From Ceratorhiza oryzae-sativae (Eukaryota > Basidiomycota > Agaricomycetes > Cantharellales > Ceratobasidiaceae), in assembly GCA_030998015.1 (NCBI GenBank), contig JARWMV010000178.1, positions 1 to 27,706 of the forward strand: a stretch of 27,706 nt of DNA, given 5' to 3'. A model generated the notes under the pieces. That model worked only from the letters and a program-made list of their open reading frames with translations, was not told where the DNA came from and ran no database searches. The position numbers were made by a program, and so were the translations under genes. The first letter of the stretch is position 1, and each line of letters begins with the position of its first letter. Below are positions 16,320 through 23,944 of this stretch, piece by piece.

Positions 16320-16393
16320 AAGACTGTAGCATAATCGGTTAATGCAATCTGCTCATAATAGATGAGATATGGGTTCAAGTCCCGTCGGTCTTA
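16320..16393 (+). tRNA. trnM(cau): tRNA with CAU anticodon, copy 2 (probably elongator Met)
   Basis: The acceptor is AAGACTG/CGGTCTT. The D arm is GCAT-AATCGGTTA-ATGC. The anticodon stem ATCTG/TAGAT has loop CTCATAA. The T arm is ATGGG-TTCAAGT-CCCGT and the discriminator is A. The D loop and AT-rich anticodon stem argue against the initiator. The elongator and Ile(lysidine) alternatives are not separable here. Confidence 0.87.
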
Positions 16394-16479
16394 TTTTCAA
16401 TACTTAAACCAATTTTAGGTCGACCCATGTCACTTCGTGCCAGGTCTTATTATTTTCCAAGGGCTTCTTAGGTTTTTGG

Positions 16480-16575
16480 GGGGTGGAGGTAAATCTCCAT
16501 CCTAATTTATACGGCAACCAGTGCTATATAGCCCAGGGTGAGTTGATAAATGGAAGCCGAAGCGAAAGGTCCATG
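16480..16575 (+). other. conserved unassigned non-coding block, copy 2
   Basis: This is the diverged counterpart of 13020-13115, sharing CTCCA.CC, ACCAGT.CTA, the run up to GGTGAG.TGATAAAT.GGAA and GAAGCG. It has no open frame. See copy 1. Confidence 0.35.
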
Positions 16576-16657
16576 TTTTCCACTTCCCTGTGGACTACTT
16601 GGGTTTTATTACATCGTAGTTGACCAGAAGGTAAAACTAAGGCAAATTGGATTAACC

Positions 16658-16850
16658 CTAACCCTGTCGTCAGCGTGTACAAGTACACGCTGCTAGGGAA
16701 CCTCTTCCCCTCCGCGCTCTTTGATCGCCCGCAGGGCGGCCTAAGCGCGGAGGGCTCCCACTAATCGATGATTTGCGAAGGCAAATCTACATCGATTAGC
16801 GGGGGCCTGTAAGGGAAGAGTCCGATTTGGCGCAAATCGGGGGTCGGGAA
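16658..16850 (+). repeat. about 190-bp direct repeat, copy 2
   Basis: This is the same order of hairpins as 11931-12110, with almost no differences. It ends in the CCGATTTGGCGCAAATCGG hairpin. Confidence 0.75.
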
Positions 16851-17305
16851 TCGAATCCTCTGGGTCCGCTGATAGTACAGTTAAGGCCCCTACCGCGCCT
16901 AGTCCTTTTTGGTAATCTTCGCCCCTCTGCAGAGGGAGCTAAGAACGGACCTGCGCGGATTAATTAATAATAACCTCAATCCCTCCGCGCTCTTTGATCG
17001 CCCGCAGGGCGGCCTAAGCGCGGAGGGCTCCACTAATCGATGATTTGCGAAGGCAAATCTACATCGATTGGCGGGGTATGGTTAGGACGGCACTGGATGC
17101 CGCCCATCAAAGTTTAGAGGCGGCAAATTTAAGATTTCGCCATAGTTGTTACCCGGTCTACGAGGCAGCTTCGCAGCGATCCCGCTATCTCGGCCGGGCG
17201 GCCGTCCCATCGAGGACGGGTAAAATTTAAACCAAATGTTTTTCATGACTTACACTGTCGTGGTATGTTTTAATGCACGACAGGGGGCAGTCCCCGCCGA
17301 TGGAA

Positions 17306-17359
17306 AATTGACGTCTGCAAAAAAGTCAGTTGGTCTGACCAGATCAACTTCCGTCAATT
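17306..17359 (+). repeat. 54-bp AATTGACG palindromic repeat, copy 3
   Basis: This is identical in arrangement to 6721-6774. It is flanked by GATGGAAA and ATTCCACCG. Confidence 0.75.
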
Positions 17360-17689
17360 ATTCCACCGTATGCCCCCTGATATTGTGAAATTTGGACTGA
17401 TGCTGGTCTAAGGTCCAGCCCCAGTCTTACTGCCGCGGGCTCTTCCCGTCTGCGGCCGTGTTCCTGGAACACGACCACAGACGCAGGTGACCCCCAATAA
17501 GGCAATGGCCTCCCAATGCGTCACAAACGTATTGGGGGGGGGGCCATTACCTTATTGGGGGGCGGATGCCCCTCAAACAATGCAGCGTAGCTGCACATGT
17601 TTGAGTGGCATCTGACCCCCAAACATATGCAGCTTGCGCTGCATTGTTTGGGGGGTAGATGCTGAAAGGGAAGAGGAGGAACACTGCAG

Positions 17690-17757
17690 CGTATGGCTAT
17701 CTTTAGAGCGGTGAAATTGCTCAGTAGATATTAAAGAGCAACAGTATGCCTGAGGGA
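17690..17757 (+). rRNA. rns: small-subunit rRNA fragment (helix 22-24 region)
   Basis: CTTTAGAGCGGTGAAATTGC, AGTAGATATTAAAGAGCAAC and AGTATGCCTGAG follow, in order, the universally conserved GTAGCGGTGAAATGCGTAGA / GAT..GGAACACC..GGCGAAGG block around E. coli position 690. The flanks are repeats: GGTAGATGCTGAAAGGGAAG on the left (recurring at 19513) and an E2/E6 mixture on the right. No neighbouring SSU sequence continues it. That points to a fragmented and dispersed rRNA gene or a stray copied piece. Confidence 0.5.
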
Positions 17758-17837
17758 TTCCCGACCCGTCCCCTAGCTAGAGGATAAGCTGCGGCCCTGG
17801 CGTGCGCGGGCTCGCGGCCAGAGGGGCCGCCTCGGGC

Positions 17838-18025
17838 TTGGGGTATGGGCCCGAGCGGAGCGACGGTCCCTAACCCCACGGGAAGGAAGATTCCGGCGTA
17901 CTATCCCCCGTGGGTATGGATCTCGAGGCCGCGTTCGCGGCGAGGTATTGCGAGGTACCCTGGAACTTTAAGTTCCAGGGTACCTCGGAATCAGACGCCC
18001 GCTATCTCGCCGAGAACGGGTCATA
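17838..18025 (-). repeat. E6 plus partial E3 block
   Basis: The E6 hairpin (GGTATGGGCCCGAGCGGAGC with CCCCACGGG) is followed by GTGGGTATGGATCTCGAGGC, the GGTACCCTGGAACTTTAAGT hairpin and CGAGAACGGGTCATATTAG. The E3 right arm is replaced by CCCGCTATCTCGCCGAGAAC. Confidence 0.65.
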
Positions 18026-18078
18026 TTAGATTTACAGGGATCCTGATATTTCACCTCTTGAAACAAAACCTTAAAATA

Positions 18079-18151
18079 GCTGAAATAGTTTAAGTGGTTA
18101 AAACTCATCGCTCATGTCGGTGTAATAAGGGTTCAATTCCTTTTTTCGGCT
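18079..18151 (+). tRNA. tRNA with CAU anticodon, copy 3 (Met or Ile-lysidine)
   Basis: The acceptor is GCTGAAA/TTTCGGC with one G-U pair. The D arm is GTTT-AAGTGGTTA-AAAC. The anticodon stem CATCG/CGGTG has loop CTCATGT (anticodon CAT). The T arm is AAGGG-TTCAATT-CCTTT. The discriminator reads T, which is unusual. As the third CAU tRNA it may be the Ile tRNA modified at C34, but identity elements for that enzyme cannot be judged from sequence alone. Confidence 0.82.
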
Positions 18152-18662
18152 CGTAAATTATCTTGATTAAAAATTTACCAGAGGGGATTTCCGAAACGTT
18201 TTTTACTTCAGCCTCGAAGGGCTCAGTCAAAATTCGTCATCATAAACTAGTACAAAGTACCGATAAAATATCATAAAAGAGAAGTTAGAGTAAAATAAAA
18301 TTATAACTTTAACCGCAGTACTTTTTTCTGCCAAAATAGCAGTTTGCACTAGTGCACGCTTCACTTTTAGGCGCGCACACAGCGCGTGGCAAGAAAAGAG
18401 TATTAGCGAAAAATAAATTGCTATTAACCCCGTGTATAGAAATGTTGTTGACATTTCTTAACCCAAAATCGCTTCGCCTGAGATCTCTGGCCAGGACGAT
18501 TTATTCTGGTACTTTACCCTGCCGAAATCCTAGGATTTCGGCCATAGGGTCGATCAATGATAAGACGATCCATCTGCTGTGAAAGTTGGCTCAGCGCGGG
18601 CAGTAAAGCCCGTACTAAGTACGGCGATCTTAGTGCCAGGAACTATTTCTTCAAATTAGCCT
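18152..18662. other. AT-rich spacer, no gene recognised
   Basis: Open frames of 75-76 codons exist on both strands but lack recognisable motifs. The + strand frame crosses GCGCGCACACAGCGCG and a CCGAAATCCTAGGATTTCGG hairpin. GGCTCAGCGCGGGCAG near 18589 faintly recalls the 5' end of SSU rRNA (CCTGGCTCAG), but neighbouring conserved bases do not follow. Confidence 0.35.
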
Positions 18663-18862
18663 TATTTTATTTTCTCCGTTCTCCGAAATTTATATTTTTC
18701 AAACCGCCCGAAAAATGAAAACGGTATCCCCCTTATTAATCGGTAGGTGGGTAGTTCCGCCTCAAGCGTGAAGTTGTTGCACGTACGTGCAACAATTTCA
18801 GCTAGAGGACACGCCACCATCTTGTGATTAGGTCCCTCAGTAGAGGTCGTTTTTGTATCATA

Positions 18863-19114
18863 CCCCCGCTTAGGGTCAACCAGCATTGTATTTATATATA
18901 AATACATGCTGTTGACCCGAGGGGTATGGTTATCGAGGCCGCGTTCGCGGCGAGGTATTGCGAGGTACCCTGGAACTTTAAGTTCCAGGGTACCTCGGAA
19001 TCAGACGCCGCGCGCACGCCAGGGCCGCCTTGGCTTGATTATTGACCTTAAGGTCAATATGAGCCAAGCTTGCTTGGCTTAAGCCAAGGCGTTCGCAGGC
19101 GTGCACGGGTCATA
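18863..19114 (+). mobile_element. E3 element, TCATA-flanked
   Basis: This about 250-bp chain of palindromes runs from CCCCCGCTTAGGGTCAACC to GTGCACGGGTCATA. Hairpins include GGTACCCTGGAACTTTAAGT/GGGTACC, GACCTTAAGGTC and GGCTTAAGCC. TCATA lies immediately before the element and at its end, consistent with a 5-bp target duplication. The same flanks occur on 601-821. Confidence 0.7.
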
Positions 19115-19678
19115 AAACCGAGGCTATTTAGCCTACCGCGCAAATGGTTCCCTTTGCGCACTGCTGAGGGAGGATATAATTTTGGCTGATGAACCCAAAA
19201 ACAAACTAAAGAAATAAATTTACCCCAATTTTATCGCGTAAGCGATAAAATTAGGAGTACGCTGCCGCAATCGGCCGTTCTATCGTACCCCCCGTGGTGG
19301 TGAGGACCGTCGCTACGCTCGGGCCCATCCACCACGGGAGGCGCCTGATTCCGAGGTTGTGCTCGAGGCGGCCCCTCTGGCCGCGAGCCCGCGCACGCCA
19401 GGGCCGCAGCTTAAGCTGCGATCGTAGGCGGGCACGGGTAAGATAGAGCGATCTAACAGCGGCAGCGGTCTCTTCCCCCAAACATATGCAGCTTGCGCTG
19501 CATTGTTTGGGGGGTAGATGCTGAAAGGGAAGAGGAGGAAAAATTAATTTGCTGACGTACATACAAATCATGTTTTTTTTATTCAACCAAAAGTTTTAAG
19601 GACTTACAGCCCATAAACAATTTGGAGTACTGCAGCGTAGCTGCAGTATTTATTTTACCAAAAAAAACAATTAATACT

Positions 19679-19704
19679 GTGTTACCGTATCTTATCCTTT
19701 AATA
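19679..19704 (+). promoter_or_regulatory. GTGTTACCGTATCTTATCC motif, copy 2, upstream of rps3
   Basis: This motif lies about 10 bases upstream of the rps3 start and is shared with 11786-11811. The sequence TTATCCTTAAAAATAAA also occurs at 260-276. A leader signal is plausible but not shown. Confidence 0.3.
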
Positions 19705-19714
19705 ATAAAAATAA

Positions 19715-20060
19715 ATGAAAAATAATCCAAATCTAACTAACGGCTTTAGCGCTGAAAGCGCAGTACCAAACCCTAAGCCAAGCAATATCGGGTTTAGCCC
19801 TGATAATGTGGCTACAAGCCATCTATTAAAAAAAGTAATTAACCCAAGCTTTAGTTCGGCTTCTCTATATGCCGGGCAAGGATTGTCATATAACTTTTCT
19901 TCCTTAGGAGCTTCTACGGAACATGCTAACAGAAAAAAAGCAAATAAAATTATAACAAATTTTTACCTTAGATTGTCTTCTCTAATTAGCACACCTTTTT
20001 ATGCTATTACGCCTAGAACTGTTATAATAAGCTTATGTTTTTACTTTACAGAACAAAATC
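19715..20060 (+). CDS. rps3: rps3 exon 1, mitochondrial ribosomal protein uS3 (N-terminal part)
   Basis: The frame starts at ATG 19715. Its N-terminus is loosely composed (MKNNPNLTNGF), followed by the segment KIITNFYLRLSSLISTPFYA and ITPRTVIISLCFYF. That pattern (short hydrophobic strand, 'I-T-P-x-x-V-I-I') is typical of the N-terminal region of fungal mitochondrial uS3. The assignment rests mainly on exons 2 and 3, whose match is stronger and which follow on the same strand. The exon end is not fixed. The frame continues without interruption into the intron 1 core, so the intron ORF is fused to this exon, as is common for group I intron HEGs. No palindromic element interrupts the exon. The GTGTTACCGTATC motif lies just upstream. 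Confidence 0.55.
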
Positions 20061-20880
20061 TGAAATCATACTATGCTCCGACAATGCCGCGACATAGCAC
20101 GGCTAATTTATCGACTTTAGCCGACACTGAAAATCAAATAAGGCTACAGCCGATCACCGAATCAAAAGGACCCCATTCTCTAGCGCGGCTAGAAGACCCA
20201 GATTACTCACCTATTCTAGGGGCAATTCCAACTGAAAAGTCAAGATTTAAACCTGTTTGGAGTTCTGGGAAAACTCCATTATGGGGAAAACTATCAAACT
20301 CCGGGGACACCCTAAAGATTAAAATACTAAGCCATATTCGAAAGTTTATGTGTGGATGAACTAATCACTCATGTATAGTAACAAGTTTTAATATGATCGA
20401 AAGAGAAATGGGCAATCGCGGATCTAAGTCAGATATTTTAATTACCTTAGTGAAATGTTTTTGTTTATTCTTAGTAGTTACAATATTTGTAAAAGAGCAA
20501 CGAGTAGACGGTAGTTATTGCGATGCTTTAGTAGCATTTACATTGCAATTAAGGTGTACTCTAATGGGTTTCGAAAGAAACTATCTTATCAAAATCCCTT
20601 CTAAACAATTAAATAGTTCAAATTTTTCTACATCAAGTCATGAAAAAGCAAAACTTAATCCTTACTTTGTCTCAGGGTTAGTCGACGCTGAGGGTTCTTT
20701 TTCTACTTCAATTTACAAAGATACCAGTTACAAAACAGGCTGGAGGGTCCAAGATTTGCGCAGGCAAATCTACACCCCCAATTTGGGGTTGGATTAAATA
20801 TCAGAGATAAGGAATTATTGGGCCAGTTACCAGAATTTTTTGGAGGAGTTGGTACAATTCGAGTAGATACTACGAATAAT

Positions 20881-21265
20881 ATGACCCGTGCACGCCTGCG
20901 AACGCCTTGGCTTGCCAAGGCGGCCCTGGCGTGCGCGCGGCTCGCCGCGAACGCGGCCTCGTTAACAATGCCCACGGGTCGTTGACCCTCCGCTTTATTA
21001 CCCCTGCCAAGACGTGCGCTAAAGCGCAGTTCTCTAGGCAGGGCGGCTGAAATCTTGGGTTACACCTAAGATTTTAGCCGATAGAGCGGGGGCCCGCGCG
21101 CGTTAGTTGCTGGTGGGACTTGTCCCACCAACCAACGTGAGCAATCGCAACCGTTTGCGATTGCTAGTGCGCGGCATAATATCGATATTTAGCCGCCGGC
21201 TGAAAATGACGAACGGTCGTCATTTTCTACGAGGGAATCTTTAGGATTCCCTCTAACGCCGGCGG
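20881..21265 (-). mobile_element. composite E3 + DHE, inside HEG C
   Basis: This is a reverse E3 (GACCCGTGCACGCCTGCG... GCGGGGGCC, including a CCCCTGCCAAGACGTGCG hairpin absent from some E3 copies) followed by a DHE (21093-21265). It interrupts the codons between DTTNN and YSVANR. ATAT occurs on both sides (AATATGACCC, GGATATTC). The precise junction that would restore the frame is ambiguous. Confidence 0.75.
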
Positions 21266-21412
21266 ATATTCAGTAGCTAACCGTAAAGATTTAAAAAATA
21301 TTATAATACCTCATTTTACAGAATATCCACTTCTAACTCAAAAACGTGCAGATTTATTGTTATTTGAACAAATAGTTGATCTTATGGGTCAGGGAGCTCA
21401 TTTGACAATTGA

Positions 21413-21525
21413 CCCCCCAAACTAATGCAGCTACGCTGCATTGTTTGGGGGGGGTGATAGCCCCCCAATACGCTGGCCCGTAGGGCGTGCCTTACAGGCT
21501 TGGTAACGCATTGGGGGGCTATTGA
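21413..21525 (+). mobile_element. E4 element (113 bp) with ATTGA duplication, inside HEG C
   Basis: ATTGA occurs at 21408-21412 and again at 21521-21525. Between them lie the CCCCCCAAACTAATGCAGC hairpin and the CCAATACGCTGGCCCGTAGG/GGTAACGCATTGG unit. Removing 113 bp (element plus one ATTGA) joins ACA-ATT-GA to A-GGT, giving HLT-I-EGL in frame, as in related endonucleases. Confidence 0.8.
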
Positions 21526-21539
21526 AGGTTTACAACAAA

Positions 21540-21638
21540 TCCAACTCTCAGATCGCGCCTTTAGGCGCGGCCTAAGCGCTGAGGACTCCTAAATTGGGGG
21601 TGATTTGCGCAGGCAAATCTACACCCCCAATTTGGGGA
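21540..21638 (+). repeat. E5 repeat, copy 4, inside HEG C
   Basis: This begins CCAACTCTCAGATCGCGCC after the codons for EGLQQI and ends CACCCCCAATTTGGGG. The frame that follows (KQTKIKFLL..) is short and ends at TAG 21688, with no clear family match. Confidence 0.75.
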
Positions 21639-21983
21639 AACAAACAAAAATAAAGTTTTTGCTAGATGGAGCACTAAATTCTTTAGCCTAGTTTAATTTA
21701 AGTTTCAGGGTAAAACCCATCCTGTATAAAAATAACTTTTCTCTTGGTTTTTGGAATAGAGCTAATTTATTCTTATATTGGATCCAGCCTTTTTCTAAAA
21801 TTTTTTCGTACGGGTTAAAATTCTAGTAGTCGAGTAGTAGCCTGTATGTAAACGTACATGTTTAGATTCTAACTAGACTAAGTCTAGTGGAGGAAATAAT
21901 TAGAAATGCGAAAGCATAGGCACAATTTAAAATAAAACCCAACATGGTGAACAAATTTTTATTATCCGTGTTAGCCGCTGTAG

Positions 21984-22058
21984 ACCCCCAATAATTGCAA
22001 TGTCGCCATTGACCCCCCAAACAATGCAGCGTAGCTGCACATGTTTGGGGGGCAGTAG
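21984..22058 (+). mobile_element. E4 element with GTAG duplication, inside HEG B
   Basis: GTAG occurs at 21980-21983 and 22055-22058, around the CCCCCAATAATTGCAATG and CCCCCCAAACAATGCAGCG hairpins. Removing 75 bp joins GCT-GTA-G to CT-AAC, keeping the frame open into the following hydrophobic segment. The sequence GTAGACCCCC is also the left junction of many other copies (1112, 4108, 5380, 13543, 15053, 16024). Confidence 0.65.
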
Positions 22059-22372
22059 CTAACTCCGCCTCCTGGATCTCTAGAGATCCAGGGAGCGGAG
22101 TTATTTTATTTATTAACTCCAAAAATTCTGTAATTGCAATACTTTTCTTAATCTTAAAGGCAAAAGCCAAAACCGCAATAACAATTATTGCGTTGTTAAG
22201 TGCTTTATTGCTTATTGCCGAATATATTCAGCCTATTGATTTCTGTGTAGGAATTATGTCTTTAGTCCCCGTTAAACCGGCTGATGATAAACCCTTACGG
22301 CGGTTAAGTTTAAAGAAGGTTGAAAGAGAATCCATTTCACTAACCTCGGAATTAAGAGATATTTTAATAGGG

Positions 22373-22426
22373 CGCCTGATTCCGAGGTAGCCTGGAACCT
22401 CTGGGGTCCAGGCTACCTCGCAATAC
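22373..22426 (+). repeat. GAGGTAGCCTGG hairpin, inside HEG B
   Basis: CGCCTGATTCCGAGGTAGCC / GGCTACCTCGCAATAC is inserted between the codons for ILIG and LCLGD of the first LAGLIDADG-type motif. Removing 54 bp would give an uninterrupted ILIG-LCLGD. The same hairpin is at about 15930-15985, 3657-3704 and 10265-10312. Confidence 0.65.
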
Positions 22427-22720
22427 CTTTGCCTGGGCGATATAAACATTCAGAAACAAGGTGTAAATGCTAGATTAATGTTTTCACAAGGTACTGTTCA
22501 CAAAGACTATTTAGACCATTTGTACTTTCTATTTAAGGATTATTGCAGCTCAGAACCTAAAGTCTTTAATATGTCAGCTCACAAAGTGACGGGAATGATT
22601 TATTCTCGAGTAACCTTTTATACTTACTCTTTACCTTGTTTTAATGAGCTGTACGAACTATTCTATTCTTCAGGGAAAAAAATTGTTCCGGCTAACATAA
22701 AAGAGCTGCTTACACCTTTG

Positions 22721-22833
22721 ACCCCCCAAACTGATGCAGCTATGCTGCATTGTTTGGGGGGGTAAAGGCTCTCCCAATACGCTGGCCCGTAGGGCGTGCC
22801 TTACAGGCTTGGTAACGCATTGGGAGGCCTTTG
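22721..22833 (+). mobile_element. E4 element (113 bp) with CCTTTG duplication, inside HEG B
   Basis: CCTTTG lies at 22715-22720 and 22828-22833. Taking out 113 bp rejoins ACA-CCT-TTG to TCT-TTG-GCC, giving LLTPL-SLAYW. HEG A has the uninterrupted equivalent LLTPL-GLAYW at 7549-7578. This is the clearest single case of target duplication in the window. Confidence 0.9.
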
Positions 22834-23070
22834 TCTTTGGCCTATTGGCTGGCAGACGATGGTAGTTTTTGTAATACTTTCCATGTAGTAATATTACATA
22901 CTCAAGGTTTTACAATAGAAGAAGTCGAACTATTGGCCAAAACTCTAAATGAGAAATGGGATCTCAAATGCACTATTAATAAAGACCGGGACGGTTACAA
23001 AATACGAATTCCGCAAAAATCATTGGCTGTTTTGCAGTTTCTGTTAAAAGACATCATGCCATCCATGATG

Positions 23071-23244
23071 CCCGCGCGCGTTAGTTGCTGGTGGGACTTG
23101 TCCCACCAACCAACGTGAGCAATCGCAACCGTTTGCGATTGCTAGTGCGCGGCATAATATCGATATTTAGCCGCCGGCTGAAAATGACGAACGGTCGTCA
23201 TTTTCTACGAGGGAATCTTTAGGATTCCCTCTAACGCCGGCGGG
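23071..23244 (+). mobile_element. DHE copy 10, at the C-terminus of HEG B
   Basis: This full-length element starts right after the codons for MPSMM (HEG A continues LYKIGL-stop there). A short AT-rich scrap (CCTTTAAATTTATTT) separates it from an inverted E5 copy at 23260-23356. Confidence 0.85.
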
Positions 23245-23259
23245 CCTTTAAATTTATTT

Positions 23260-23356
23260 CCCCAAATTGGGGGTGTAGATTTGCCTGCGCAAATCACCCC
23301 CAATTTAGGAGTCCTCAGCGCTTAGGCCGCGCCTAAAGGCGCGATCAGAGAGTTGG
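23260..23356 (-). repeat. E5 repeat, copy 5
   Basis: CCCCAAATTGGGGGTG to GATCAGAGAGTTGGA lies just beyond the damaged C-terminus of HEG B. Confidence 0.75.
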
Positions 23357-23441
23357 ATATTTATTCTCGAACCCCTCTTTTGGTTGTTTTTGAGCCAATG
23401 GAGGGCTGCATGAAAAGTTGAGAAAGATAAAAAAGATTCTC

Positions 23442-23924
23442 AGACTTAAGTGATAAAATTATACCATTCTTGACCCGTCCCCTAGAAGTTGTTGCACGTA
23501 CGTGCAACAATTTCACGCTTGTAGAGGAGACGTCTGTGTGCGGCTTAAGCCGTACACAGACGGCTCCGAAGCACTCCGCGCTTAGGCCGCCCTGCGGGCG
23601 ATCAAAGAGCGCGGAGGGGAAGAGGTTCCCTAGCAGCGTGTACTTGTACACGCTGACGACAGGGTTAGGGTAATAAATACCCTCTTTTGGGTCTTAAAAT
23701 TTTGGATTTTTTAGATTGGTGTAGAATAGCTGACCTAAAAAGTTCCGGAGCTCATCTAACATTTGACCCCCCAAACTAATGCAGCTACGCTGCATTGTTT
23801 GGGGGGGTGATAGCCCCCCCAATACGCTGGCCTTACAGGCTTGGTAACGCATTGGGGGGCTATTGAAGGGTTAGAGGAAATTAGAAAAATTAAGTCCGGA
23901 ATGAACAGAGGTAGAAAACAATAA
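23442..23924 (+). pseudogene. I-OnuI-like LAGLIDADG endonuclease, C-terminal fragment (likely 3' part of HEG C)
   Basis: RFSDLSDKIIPF (about 23434-23469) is followed by a long-form E2 (23471-23670). Then come NKYPLLGLKILDFLDWCRIA, DLKSSGAHLTF, an E4 element (23767-23866, TTGA duplication), EGLEEIRKIKSGMNRGRKQ and stop TAA 23922. This matches the last about 60 residues of HEG D (IIPFFEKYGIVGIKSLDFID ... KKHRSPEGFNEILKL..SGMN). It supplies the C-terminal end that HEG C lacks. The second LAGLIDADG motif itself is not present between them, so material was lost when HEG B and the repeats entered. Confidence 0.65.
23767..23866 (+). mobile_element. E4 element (100 bp) with TTGA duplication
   Basis: TTGA lies at 23763-23766 and 23863-23866. 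It is a shorter relative of the 113-bp element at 21413: the CCCGTAGGGCGTG segment after CGCTGG is missing. Removal joins TTT-GA to A-GGG, giving HLTF-EGLEE in frame. Confidence 0.8.
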
Positions 23925-23944
23925 AACTATTTAGTTGCAAGATA

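Larger units (their letters stand above)
20284..21709 (+). pseudogene. LAGLIDADG (I-OnuI-like) homing endonuclease, N-terminal half (HEG C)
   Basis: The frame runs in phase with rps3 exon 1 if TGA at 20357 is read as Trp. HEG D has TGG at the matching place (ISGW against MCG-TGA). It continues GNRGSKS, VKEQRVDGSYC, LRCTLMGFERNY, IKIPSKQLN and NPYFVSGLVDAEGSF (first LAGLIDADG motif). It breaks at about 20752 in a short CAGGCAAATCTACACCCCCA piece. Beyond this it resumes GLNIRDKELLGQLPEFFGGV and GTIRVDTTNN, and is then split by E3+DHE (20881-21265). It continues with YSVANRKDLKNIIIPHFTEY, PLLTQKRADLLLFEQ and GAHLTI, is split again (21413-21525), and goes on as EGLQQI up to an E5 element at 21540. 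The second LAGLIDADG motif is missing here. It is not translatable as one protein. Confidence 0.7.
21944..23260 (+). pseudogene. LAGLIDADG_2-type homing endonuclease (HEG B) interrupted by repeats
   Basis: From ATG 21944 the frame reads MVNKFLLSVLAAV, is broken by an E4 element (21984-22058, GTAG duplications), and continues through a GGATCTCTAGAGATCC hairpin. Two hydrophobic segments follow (VIAILFLILK and TAITIIALLSALLLIAEY), perhaps membrane-spanning and unusual for a HEG. The endonuclease proper starts at SLKKVERESISLTSELRDIL, then IG. It is split by a 54-59-bp hairpin (about 22373-22426) and resumes with LGDINIQKQGVNARLMFSQG, TVHKDYLDHL, TYSLPCFNELYELFY and ELLTPL. It is split again (22721-22833), then SLAYWLADDGSF, FTIEEVELLAKTLNEKWDLK, INKDRDGYKIRIPQKSL and LLKDIMPSMM. 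A DHE at 23071 replaces the normal ending. It is homologous to HEG A throughout. Confidence 0.7.
20061..23930 (+). other. rps3 intron 1 (group I), with HEG C and HEG B inside
   Basis: The conserved core is visible: GGGGAAAACTATCAAACTCC and GGGGACACCC (20284-20313), CAATCGCGGATCTAAG (about 20413-20429) and GTAAAAGAGCAACGAGTAGA (20489-20508). The same strings are in intron 2 at 24363-24391, 24493-24508 and 24532-24551. The span is unusually long because the intron carries one HEG, a second HEG and several palindromic elements. Splice borders are inferred from where the uS3 similarity stops and resumes. The region 21660-21940 has no recognised frame and may hold structured intron sequence. Confidence 0.55.

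Noticed and set aside
18227..18454. Reverse-strand hydrophobic 75-codon frame
   Set aside because: It lies in AT-rich sequence on the strand with no other genes, with no motif and no homology I can recognise. Composition alone explains the hydrophobicity.
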